NCBI GenBank assembly: GCA_010093515.1
Contig: MU001678.1
Coordinates: 186,001-250,000 of the forward strand
Reading direction: 5' to 3'
DNA: 64,000 nucleotides
From: Lineolata rhizophorae
Taxonomy: Eukaryota > Ascomycota > Dothideomycetes > Lineolatales > Lineolataceae
Part shown: one piece after another, positions 12,461 through 21,944 of the stretch
How positions within the stretch are numbered: the stretch's first letter is position 1
How the letters are laid out: each line of letters begins with the position of its first letter
Made by a program: the position numbers and the translations under genes
The notes under the pieces: model-generated
Databases searched by the model: none
What the model was told of the DNA's origin: nothing
Seen by the model: only the letters and a program-made list of their open reading frames with translations

Positions 12461-13120
12461 ATGGCGAAAGCGAAATCTCAAAAGTCTGCCAAATCAAAAT
12501 CCATTCCAAACCGCCACCTTCACGCCCGCATATCGTACCTCTACCAGGCTGCGTCATATTTCGCCTCACAACACATCTACGGGATAGCATCAGCAACGCA
12601 GAATGAAAAGCAGGTCAACGATAAAGTGTCCAAACACCACTCTCCAAAAGAATCTCTGGACACAGTAGAAGACGACCGACCCTCTGTTCCCAACGAGACA
12701 ACCTCGTCAAATCCCCATAACAAACCAAATGCCTCCACCACCACCACCACCACCACCACCGACGAGAAAAAAGGCAACGCCCACGCCCTCCCCACGCACT
12801 TCAACGCGCACCTCCTCGCCGTCTCCCGCAAGTCCCAATCACACCTCTCGCCCGCCCTGAAGCGCTCGATCTGCAGGCGCTGCCACGCGCACCTCGTGCC
12901 CGGCGCCACGTCGTCGCACCGCGTCGCCAACGCCAGCCGCGGCGGCAGGAAGCCGTGGGCCGACGTGCTCGTGGTGCGCTGCGCGCTGTGCGGCGCCGAG
13001 AAGAGGTTCCCTGTGGGACAAGAGAGGCAGGCGGGGAAGAAGGAGCGGGAGGCGCTGAAGAGGGAAGGGGGTGGGAAAGGTGGGGGAGGAGAGGAAGGCA
13101 GCGGATGGATGAGGAGGTGA
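12461..13120 (+). CDS. rpr2: RNase P protein subunit Rpr2/Rpp21 family
   Basis: Zinc-binding protein subunit of nuclear RNase P, which trims tRNA 5' leaders; Snm1 of RNase MRP is in the same family. One exon, 219 residues. The N-terminal helix-rich segment contains NRHLHARISYLYQAA, typical of fungal members. The zinc ribbon is formed by Cys138/Cys141 (ICRRC) and Cys174/Cys177 (RCALC), with the conserved GGRKPWADVLVVRC segment between. The linker carries eight Thr encoded by an ACC run (about 12735-12760), likely length-variable. The C-terminus is Lys/Gly/Glu-rich and probably disordered. The ATG at 12461 directly precedes a basic leader. The choice of Rpr2 over Snm1 rests on overall resemblance, so it is a little less sure than the family. 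Confidence 0.9.
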   Translation: MAKAKSQKSAKSKSIPNRHLHARISYLYQAASYFASQHIYGIASATQNEKQVNDKVSKHHSPKESLDTVEDDRPSVPNETTSSNPHNKPNASTTTTTTTTDEKKGNAHALPTHFNAHLLAVSRKSQSHLSPALKRSICRRCHAHLVPGATSSHRVANASRGGRKPWADVLVVRCALCGAEKRFPVGQERQAGKKEREALKREGGGKGGGGEEGSGWMRR

Positions 13121-14180
13121 TGATATTCTAGATCAGGAAGTCGAAGGCTGTGCTCTGGTTGTGCGGCGTGACCGCGAGTATATGGGCTTTTTGGTGTTAT
13201 CCTCTACTAGGTATGGAGGCTGACTAAGGCGAGATTTATGTCAACTCGCGCAAACCAATGGAACCAGTTGGCAATCTTGCGAGGCTTCAAGAGGATATAA
13301 TTCTCAAAATACGCTAACATGCGTGACTCGAGGCTTTGGCGGGTTGCCCATGAGCCTTTATAGCCTAGTATGTTTGGACAGCGATCGCATGAAAACAGTC
13401 CTAAAACGATATCCAAGGTCATCAATATTGAACAAGTTCTACAATGCAGAAAAGCTCAAATCTGATTGCTCTTCTAGCATTGAGCACTTGAAGCTCAATC
13501 ATGCCGTTCAATAGCCTCAATACTGTCGTACAATTGCAGATCATAAAAGTAGTGCATGTCGAGGAAAAGAAAAGAGATGTATTCAGCCCGTGAAGAAAAA
13601 CACCATATATGCTTCAAATGAAACATAAGGAGTATTTGCTGCCAACCTCCCAATGCTAATAAAAGTCCCAGCTGCCAGCCTAAGCCATAGATAAATGCAC
13701 CATCAGTACACCAATTAGAGCCATATAGAGAAGTCGGCAAAGAAATCGAGCCACCTAATGCCTAGGATATGCAAGCTATGCAAATGATGAAGGTGAATAG
13801 GAAACATAAAGGGAAAAGAAAGATGATCTTGGTGAAGTCCTTATCTCTTCTGGGAGGCTTTTCATGGGCACACATTCTCCGATTTTGGCCCCACTTCTTT
13901 GGGTTCCACGCGGCCACTTGATGCTAGTGTCTTCGTGCAATTTGATCGAACACATGGAAAAAAGAAGACCCGTGGTTTCATGCCAGTGACACTCGTTCAC
14001 GGTTAAAAAAAGGAATTGAAGTGGAATGTATAGTATTCATTTTGCGTGGCCGTATCTTGTGGTTGCAGGACACGGGCTAGCCACGAGAGTAAGGGGTGAA
14101 AGAAAAGAAGGAAAAGAAAACTGGATCCGTTCAGCGCCCACGGGTTGAAGACAGATGGAAGCACTAGCGATGGAGGTGCC
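13121..14180. other. AT-rich spacer between converging genes
   Basis: 3' flanks of rpr2 (plus strand) and the glycine-zipper gene (minus strand). Only short AT-rich open frames; no domain, RNA gene or repeat recognised. Confidence 0.6.
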
Positions 14181-15551
14181 TCAGTAACTCTCGTAACCGT
14201 CGTAGCTATCGTATCCGTCATCGTAAGCACCATCGTAGCCACCGTGGTGCCTGCGCTTCCCTTCCCTCCTATGGTCCACATCTTTAGTCAAACAATCCAT
14301 CAAGCATCGAAATCTAATGGCATAGAAACCACTCACTTCTTCTTCCTTTCCCTCTCAAAGGCCTCTGCGCCAAATCCGCCAAGAACCGCTCCTGCCAATG
14401 CCCCCGTCCGCTTCCCGCTCGTGACCTCGCTACCCAACCACCCGCCAGCGACGGCGCCAAGCACGTTGGCCGGGCCGATGCCTTTCTTGTCAGCACCGCT
14501 CCCCGCCTTCTCGAACGCGCGGTCCGTCTTGTCGACAACCGAAGACTTTGCCTTGTACGCAGCTCCTCGAAGGTGACCTTGATGCTCAGTGCGGTCATCG
14601 CGGCCGCGACTCTCGCGCCGCCGAGGCTGCGAATGAGAACGAGCGCGCGGATAGTCGTCCTGGCGGCCACGCATGCTGCCAGTACGTGATGGGGGCTGCG
14701 AATAGGAAGGCTGGCGGAAGTGGGGTGGGCGATCGTGACCGTACGGTGCGGCATTGTAGTATGGCTGGGGAGGTGGCCCAGGGTGCCGCGGGTCGGCGTA
14801 GTAGGGCTGTTGGGGAGGCGGCATAGCACCGTTGGCTGAGGATTGAGGAGGCTTAGGGTAGGGCGAGTGCGGTGGTGAAGGCTCCGAAGCGTGATACGTG
14901 TAACGCGCTTCGCTGGATGAGGTGCGGTTAAGAGGATAGGAAGCGTATGGGTTCGCTGGGGGCTGCGGAACGGAGGATTGGACGTTGTAAGAGTGCTAGG
15001 TCCGTGTGAGTGTATACGAGCAGAAGCAAACGTTAGAATCCGGAGTTTTGTAGACGCACCTGCTGGTTGTCGTATGGTCCAGGGTTCGTCATAACCCCCC
15101 ATGGCTTACCGACGTAATCCATTGGGTTATAAGGACGAGCAGACGTCTGCCCGGTTCTCACATGTTCCGGTCTAGATTCTCCATAACGTTCGGTTGTTCC
15201 GGCGCGCCCATGCGACTCACTCTGATGCCGCGTGGGTGGCTCATATCCACCACCAATCATGGCCTCCTCGTCCACTAGTTCCGGTTGGGGCGGCGGTGGC
15301 GACGAGTAGCGACGGCGGGAACGCCGGCGTCTCGAGCCTCGCCTATCGATATCGTCTCCGTTGACTCGCACGCGACGGCCGCCATCGACGTTGCTCGTGC
15401 TCTTCCTCCTGTCTCGCTTGCGCTCGGCTTCCTTGAGTTCCTTCTGCTTGAACCCGGGGAGCGAGTCCCAAACTTTGTCGGGAATGCGGTCGACGCCGAG
15501 GCTCACAGCGCGCAGCCCGAGGTTCATCATCTTGCGGTCGAAGAAGGACAT
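14181..15551 (-). CDS. Glycine-zipper protein with basic/low-complexity middle and Tyr-Gly-Asp tail
   Basis: Fungal protein of unknown function. Three exons: 15551-15060, 14995-14337, 14268-14181, total 1239 nt, 412 residues. Residues 1-60 are helical (SFFDRKMMNLGLRAVSLGVDRIPDKVWDSLPGF), followed by an Arg-rich segment, then a long Pro/Tyr/Gln-rich disordered stretch. Residues about 336-377 form a glycine zipper (GAVAGGWLGSE ... GALAGAVLGGFGAE) of the kind seen in small membrane-inserting or self-assembling proteins. The last exon encodes a striking tail of repeated G-Y-D/D-S-Y steps. Without the last intron the protein would end at Lys-Lys-Lys; I include exon 3 because a GTGAGT donor, a TAG acceptor and the in-frame patterned tail agree. 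Start at 15551 chosen as the first ATG before the conserved-looking helix. Membrane location is only an inference. Confidence 0.8.
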
Positions 15552-16493
15552 CCGAGCCAAGCTCTTGGCCGGGAACGGCGGCAGAGCACCTTTTAAGTAA
15601 AGTTGGACGGACCGGTGCCGAGCGGCCTGGGGAGGCGAATATTGACGTCGATGGCGAACCGGCCAATCGCTGCGGTCGACGGCCAACCGACTACCGTAGG
15701 CGGTTAGCAACCAGCGTGGCGGGGCCCGCAGGGCTGAGCCGAGCCCCTGCAGAAGCTTGGCCGGCGAATAGGCGGGGTCGGAAGAGGCCTTGGTCTGCAG
15801 AGAAGCCGAGCTCGACTGTCGATATGCCAAACGCAAGCAGCGCGGCCTGGCCAGCGGAAACAGCCGAAGGGCACGATGCCGGAACGGAAGCCCGTTGAGC
15901 AGCAGGCGCGGTCTCAGAAACCGCCGGGAAGCTGCGAGGCGCGCCGCGGACAGCGGGAAGTCACGCCAGAGCGGTCAGACGTGTCACGGCCATGACGATG
16001 GGGCCCGCCGATTCACGATGCCCGCTTCGCGGCCACGCGGAGGCCCGACGAACCCCTCGGGCCTTGGGGCCCGGCCTCCGGATCACGAGCCGCAGCGGCG
16101 GCCGGCGAGCGGGTTGGCGTCGCGCATCAACAACCACGCTCTGACGTCACCGCGCGGTGGCTCACGGCCGCCCCTGCCAATCCGCCCTCGCGCGCGGCTT
16201 CCGTTCGGCGGGGGGTCCCTTCCCCGGCTTCCACCTCCTTCTGTCTCACGCACATCGAGGAAGGCGCCGAGCGGCGCCGCTGCAACCACCTCCGCCTGCC
16301 GCGCTCTCGTGATCCGATGACGATGGCCACTGCGGGGAACTTGGCCGGAACCATACCGGCAGACCCCTTGCCACCTGCATTCCTTTCCAGCGTCCAGCAT
16401 CCCACTTGGATTCAGGTCGCGCCATGACGGTGGCTTGGGCCACGGCCTGCACGTGTCGGGGGCACCGAGGCTGTCGAGGTCGCACACCCAGGG
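15552..16493. other. GC-rich intergenic region upstream of the glycine-zipper gene
   Basis: Contains the promoter side of the glycine-zipper gene and the 3' flank of trm44. Open frames here are Arg/Ala/Pro-rich on both strands and unconvincing. Confidence 0.55.
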
Positions 16494-18338
16494 CTAATGC
16501 CCAGATGCCTTCCCCTTCAGAAGCTTTTCCGCATTGTCGAGCCAACGCTGCCCCATCTCACGGACGCTTGTGCCCTGTTCTCTGGCCAGAATGTCCCTTA
16601 CGAGTTGTCTCCTATCCTCGTCTGATAGCTCATGGCTGCTATCACGCACTTGACGGCCAAGTATTGCCGCATTTCTTGTGCTTGGGATACGTAGCTTCTC
16701 GTGCTCGGGGACAAACCCGACTTCCTCCGCGAGGTTCGTAACCCACTGACAGAGTGTTGCATACGCAGACGGTCCCTTGATCTTTTTCAGCGACCCGGTA
16801 GCCAGTCCGTCTGCAACGTGCAGTTCCTTCGGCTTTTCTCCGGTGTCCGAAGTCTGCGGAGGCGTTTTGTTGTTCGATCGTTCTTGCGCAGCAAAACTTG
16901 GAGCGCCTTTCATGACCGAGGGTGAAACCCGAAACCGGGCACCAACAAAGTTGTGACTGCAACATGGTATGGCAAAGAACGGCGACTTGCTCAGGAACGC
17001 CAGGAGTGGCGTCCAAGGTGTGAGTTCGTCCGCGTGGTTGGAGATGACGAACGTGCCATCTGGGAACACTCCGGGATGATAAGCCCGCTTCGGTACGTGC
17101 TGCGTGGGGCACATAATATCAGGAACAAGCAACATCTCTCTCAGACTGCTCCCCCTGTCCTCAGGGAACAAAACATCCCAAGTCTTGCGTTGCCGTGCAT
17201 CAAAGCCCCAGCCGCGGAAGCCTTCCTCGTTGAGAACGTAGACCAGGACTCCGTTACCACAGCCAATATCCACAAAACCCGGGAATCGGGGTTTGGAACT
17301 TTCAACGCTCTGAGGCCCTATCTCATACATCTCCTTCCACAGTTCGATCAAGAAGGCTGCAATTCCCAAGTCCTCGAATACATGCTTCGCAGGATCAGTC
17401 TGTTCAACCCAATCCTTGATCAATCGCTTGGCATACTTCAGCTTCAGCGCCGTGTATGTATCCTGGAACGGTGCTTGTGGCACCACCACGTCGTGGTGCA
17501 CTCTCTTCCGGTAGCCCGCAGCCCGGCCCCGCCCATGCTTGTGTATCAGTCTTAGCAGGGCAAGAGCGGTGCGCTCAAGGCGAGGCGTCAGCTCTGAGTT
17601 GGGAAAGAGGCGATAGTGGACAGAGATGATCCCATGTTCTGACATTGGTTTCCAGGAGTGTAGGAACGCGACGACCCTGACTGTCGGGTGATAGAACGGA
17701 ACGTCGTCGGGTGCTTCGACGTGAGGAACGTATATGACTAAATTGGTTTCTGTTTCTTCGTTGTTGTCCTTTGCTTTCGCATTCGCATCGACTTTCCCCA
17801 CCTCCACCGTTAGCGACGTGTCCCGCGATGATGGACCGGACGAACGCCGCTGAAACATATGACACGTTTGTACCAATGCCTTATCCAGTGTCGGATTTCG
17901 TGGCACCAGCCTCCGTACCACCGTCCTCTGCAGCACGTACCTCGGCGGCACATCACAACACCTCGGGCGCATTTCGGGCTTCATATATTTAGTAAAGCTG
18001 CCGAATTGCCATGTACCACAGTCATCTTCCGCATCCCCGACGTTGACGGCGTCGGAAGCCGAAACGTCATTGACGGTACTGTCGTATAGGATCTCGGCCC
18101 GGAACAAGTGGCTTGAGGTTAGGTTTGGGTTGTGGATAAGATTGTCCATGACTGCGAGGAAGTGTTGGGGAGCGAACGAGCAAGGAGAGGAAAGCATAGA
18201 GATCCAACCTATGGGATTGGAAGGGGGGTAAAAGCTTGGTGGAGATGTTGACAAGACCTCGGGTTCAAATGAGGATGGCGATAGGTCCTTGGGGTCATCG
18301 TGAGGGAGCCCGTCGTGACCCACAGGCCCATCTCCCAT
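16494..18338 (-). CDS. trm44: tRNA(Ser) Um44 2'-O-methyltransferase Trm44
   Basis: SAM-dependent methyltransferase that modifies U44 of tRNA-Ser in the cytoplasm. Single exon, 614 residues, start ATG at 18338. The SAM-binding motif is clear in the middle (FVDIGCGNGVLVYVLNEEGF, then WGFDARQRKTWD). Downstream is the family signature around FFAIPCCSHNFVGARFR. The N-terminal half shows the usual fungal pre-catalytic region with the PPRYVLQRTVVRRLVPRNP stretch and HKHGRGRAAGYRKRVHHD. The C-terminus contains CQWVTNLAEEVGF followed by RIPSTRNAAILGR, also typical. No intron is needed. Confidence is high because several separated family blocks occur in order. Confidence 0.93.
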   Translation of the reverse strand: MGDGPVGHDGLPHDDPKDLSPSSFEPEVLSTSPPSFYPPSNPIGWISMLSSPCSFAPQHFLAVMDNLIHNPNLTSSHLFRAEILYDSTVNDVSASDAVNVGDAEDDCGTWQFGSFTKYMKPEMRPRCCDVPPRYVLQRTVVRRLVPRNPTLDKALVQTCHMFQRRSSGPSSRDTSLTVEVGKVDANAKAKDNNEETETNLVIYVPHVEAPDDVPFYHPTVRVVAFLHSWKPMSEHGIISVHYRLFPNSELTPRLERTALALLRLIHKHGRGRAAGYRKRVHHDVVVPQAPFQDTYTALKLKYAKRLIKDWVEQTDPAKHVFEDLGIAAFLIELWKEMYEIGPQSVESSKPRFPGFVDIGCGNGVLVYVLNEEGFRGWGFDARQRKTWDVLFPEDRGSSLREMLLVPDIMCPTQHVPKRAYHPGVFPDGTFVISNHADELTPWTPLLAFLSKSPFFAIPCCSHNFVGARFRVSPSVMKGAPSFAAQERSNNKTPPQTSDTGEKPKELHVADGLATGSLKKIKGPSAYATLCQWVTNLAEEVGFVPEHEKLRIPSTRNAAILGRQVRDSSHELSDEDRRQLVRDILAREQGTSVREMGQRWLDNAEKLLKGKASGH

Positions 18339-18978
18339 AACTAGGTCCGCAAAGAACGTTGAGGAAAAGTATACCTATATATATCAATAAAAGTTCAGGC
18401 TCCAGAGTGAAGGGCAGTTTCAAGAACGAATCTTCAAAATTCGCACAAGAAGTTACAGTTAGTTTCATAGCACATCCTAGGACTAGGCCTTTTTGCATCT
18501 ATACGGCGTCGTGGATCGGTTCAAAAACCCCACCAAAGTTTTCTGCCGGAAAAGACTTTTAGCGTTGACATTCATTCACGTGACAGCTCTCGGTCTCATG
18601 CGACCTTAGTAATGTAGTCCAGACCTCAACTTCGTGGAGCCCCCCTCGCTGCACAATTCACGGTGATTGTACCAGGAATACGCAAAGAATAGACTAATTG
18701 GTCTGGCATCTGTTTCCGGACTATTACGTTGTCTAGCTGTCGTGGAAATCCCTCGAATCCGGCCAACTATGTTAACGTTCGAGCCAAGGCCAATTGGCGC
18801 CTGTGTATCCGCAGGCACCTCACGTTGAGTCGAGAAGAAGTCGAGCTAAATGACACTTTAGCACCTCCTGTTTCCTAATGGACTGAATAAGCAGCTAACT
18901 GGCACTATCATAACTTGTTGCTCTTGCGGCGACCTTTACTTGTTTTGTTGCTACCCGAATCTAGCTTAAGCTCCCCCG
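18339..18978. other. Intergenic, nothing recognised
   Basis: Promoter side of trm44 and 3' flank of the small Cys-rich gene; AT-rich, no gene, RNA or repeat seen. Confidence 0.55.
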
Positions 18979-19447
18979 CTATGTTCCGATCCTTCTCGAA
19001 TATTTTACTTTGCTTTTGGGAGGCTGCAGAAACAGAAAGTTTCCTGTGGAATGTTAGATCCCATGCTATCGTAGTGGAGATGACGTACGTACCTTTCTTT
19101 CTTATGGGAGCTTTTTCGCTCATTTTTGTCATCTCTCTCGTTTGTTTGTGTTTCTGCATCAAGGTGTCAATCCTCGTCGCTATTGTAGCTGCCTCATGAA
19201 ACATACGAGGTGTGAAGTCGCTGGCCATATTATTGCTCTCAGTCGGTTCTTTGGCGGCTTGGTCGGCTGTAGTGTTGTTTTGAGAGTGCGGGCTAACACT
19301 TTGGTTGAAGCCGTCTCGATACGAATGCATTGTGTATCCTTGCTTGGTTTGGAAGTAGCGAGTGCAACCTGGAACTTCGCACGATTGAAGGTGGCCCTTT
19401 TTGATGCACTTGACTGCGCCAACAGCGCCGCATTCATTACTGGACAT
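18979..19447 (-). CDS. Small Cys-rich hypothetical protein
   Basis: I do not recognise a named family. Two exons, 19447-19093 and 19043-18979 (420 nt, 139 residues). The 49-nt intron has a GTACGT donor and a CTAAC branch site just before CACAG; unspliced, the frame would give 179 residues. The N-terminus has Cys6, Cys14, then GHLQSC-EVPGC and GYTMH, an arrangement that could bind zinc (C-x4-C followed by His). The remainder is polar, with a predicted helix around TIATRIDTLMQKHKQTREM and a basic tail. The gene sits beside AT-rich DNA and the receptor cluster and could be lineage-specific. It could also be non-functional; the evidence is the ATG, the intron signals and the Cys pattern only. Confidence 0.5.
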
Positions 19448-21944
19448 GAAAGGTCGCCGTTAGCTGCTCATTAACTCGATATGCGAAGAAACAGGGGGCA
19501 GGGGTTCCCGAGAGTTGCAAAGCAGGCAACACTTACCAGTGGTGCATCCTGGAGGTTGTTGTTCTACTGGCGTTGAAGAGCACCGGAGGGTGCGTGCGGG
19601 GGGCTATTAGTCTGTTATCAGCACGGGTACAAGGCTGAGCAGAGGCAACTAGGCTGTGCTGCTGTGGAGCTGCAGGGCGTACTAAGGCTGAATTGTGCCC
19701 GCTGTTTGCGCCGTTGATACAGCCTCGGGCTGCATATAGATGTCAATAATTTTTGCGTAGTCTGTGTCACTGACAAACCCCTTTGCATGTATGCGACCAT
19801 ACATTAGAGACCTAGCAACTCCGGTATTTGTTAATAGTAAGTCCAATCTAGACAATCTAGAGCAAATCCACACAGCACTAAACACTAGCAGCAGCAACAC
19901 GGATAGCAATAGCCCTATGTGGAGTATTGTTGCAAGCACTACTATAGGTGTTTTTAAACTATTTGTTTACAACTTTACTTCCGGCATCACTTCTTATTCC
20001 GAAAACTCTGATGTGTAATGCCGGTTACTCGGGTGCTATATTTTGTCATGTCATAAGCCCGAGTTATTTCTGTACTCAAAGATTCAAGACGTTTAGAAGA
20101 GTCTCTCCTACATTTTCACACTTTATAGTACAGATTGTTCAATTGCGCCTGGGACTAGCGTACGTCGATGTTAGTATTGGGGGAAACATCATTTAAGAAA
20201 AAGTAATCGTTATGTATCAAAACTCGTAGAATTTGTGCCAAGGTCTCTCTATCCGGTTAGCTCAGTTGGCAGAGTGTAAGACTCTTGGATCCCTGGAGAT
20301 CTTAAGGTTGTGAATTCGACCCTCGCATCGGGCTTGAAACTTTTTTTTGCTTTTTGTTTGCTTGACTTTTGGTGGTGGCGCAGTCGGCCGCAGCACGTAA
20401 GGCTGAGGATGGTCCACCAATTGGTAATGCTCGTTCTAGCAACGCTCACCCATCAAGAAAAGGCCGACACGTAGAAGATCTTGAAGGGTCAGGAAAACTT
20501 CCTAGTCCATGGGAATTATATCCTGGGCTTTACATTTAGTGCGCTACTTGACTCGCACCTAATACGCGCAAGCGTACAGATGAAAACTAGTTGTATATTT
20601 TTCGATTAGCTAGAGGCATAAACGTAGTTAAGTCTGCATTACCGCACTGCCTTATAAATGAATGTAGTGATCAAGGGCAGCATACGAACTCTACAGAATT
20701 TTATAGATCTGCTTTTAGCCATGGTATAACATTAGCACATTATAAACTAGAGGTTTGTGATCTCGTCTGATTTGTTTGCTTAAACGCTGGAGGAACTTCC
20801 TATGTCTGTACAAAGTAATGCCTACTTTTTTGGTTGGCAGCTACATAACTTTCTAGACCAAGCTTCGAGCCGAGCTTCTAACGGCCAAGGAGATCCTTGC
20901 ATGCGACATGTCAGCCAGGCCTGTGCGTTGAGTTTTGGTACGTAGTTCGTCTGGGCTTAAAAGCGAAGTTGCAAGATTGGCGATTTTTCGGGAATCTGAG
21001 CCCACAGGAATCCGAAATCTCGCGAGCTCCGTGAAGCAAGCATCTACATGCATAGGCTGCAGGTGAAGCGCCTCAACGTACGTAGTATGTGGTGGATAAG
21101 CTCTGTCTTGGCTGGTGCGGAGAAGGTCTTTTTGCTGCATTGAACAACGCCAGGGGGTGGCACGATAAGGATCTGCGCCACCAAGCGCCCCGCCTCCCTG
21201 TTAGCCCCTCGTGGAATTATACTCGAGAAGGTAACTGTAATTCCAAGCGAGTCGCACTCTACGTCCACGTCAATCTTTCTTACAGGAGAGCATGATAAGC
21301 CTAGAGTTCATGGCCATCCGGAAGAAGAGGCCCGCTGGTCCATCCTACTTCAAAGTGCAAGTCGATGGCAGGTTAGCTAAAATTGACGGGTTGGACGAGG
21401 TTGGCAACTTGATGGGTGTACTCTGACGTCATGGCTGGTCAAAACCCTGGCCAAAATAAGCGCTAAACAGACCGGCGATACTTGAATTATGGACCCCAAG
21501 ACCCCTCGCCACCGAAATAGTGGGTGGTATCAAGGTACCTCGACTCTATGGAGTTCCGGTCATCAGGGGGCATGTCAATCTCATGGAAGCAGAGCAGGAG
21601 CCGGACTGGGAGTTGGGTTCAGACAGAACCACCCTTTTCCATATCTAAGGGTCTCCAAAATCAACTTTCAATTGCGATCATGGAACCACGGAATGTATGC
21701 GCCTGATCCTCACTTCATTCCATTGCTTTGATCGGACTGTGCTTAGATACGTGAGTTGTCTGAACAGAATGGAAGCTTGCTCTCGATAGATAATAGTTCA
21801 GTTAAGTAATCATCGTGCTGCATTAGCAGCTGAGCAATCGCTGATTCCAAAGCATTTGCATTTCCAACAAGCGATGCTTCACCACATGCCATCGAGTATA
21901 AGAAGAAATACAGGACCACGGAGGTGGGTAGGGAAGAGGTCGGC
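19448..21944. other. AT-rich spacer with a decayed tRNA
   Basis: No convincing protein gene. Short opposing frames around 19680-20020 lack ATG starts or domains. The tRNA-Lys-like sequence at 20251-20334 is annotated separately. A hairpin-capable pair, ACTCGGG and CCCGAGT, lies near 20026 and 20069. An exact match to the tRNA A-box consensus lies near 20376 with no B-box at the right distance. Confidence 0.5.
20251..20334 (+). pseudogene. tRNA-Lys(CTT)-like sequence with intron, partly decayed
   Basis: The sequence fits a cloverleaf: acceptor ATCCGGT/ATCGGGC, D-arm GCTC...GAGT with GG in the loop, anticodon stem TAAGA/TCTTA enclosing CTT, an 11-nt insertion after position 37 where fungal tRNA introns sit, variable loop AGGTT, T-loop TTCGACC, and an oligo-T terminator 3'. 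Pairs 1:72 (A-C) and 53:61 (A-C) are broken, and 2:71 and 10:25 are G-U wobbles; all are explained by G to A or C to T changes from a normal tRNA-Lys. I therefore call it a decaying or pseudo tRNA, though weak function cannot be excluded. Confidence 0.6.

Noticed and set aside
19682-20018. Opposing 84-85 codon frames in the AT-rich spacer
   Set aside because: One lacks an ATG, they overlap antisense to each other, and neither has a recognisable domain.
20376-20425. Second tRNA suggested by an exact A-box match
   Set aside because: No B-box at the required spacing and no cloverleaf can be drawn.
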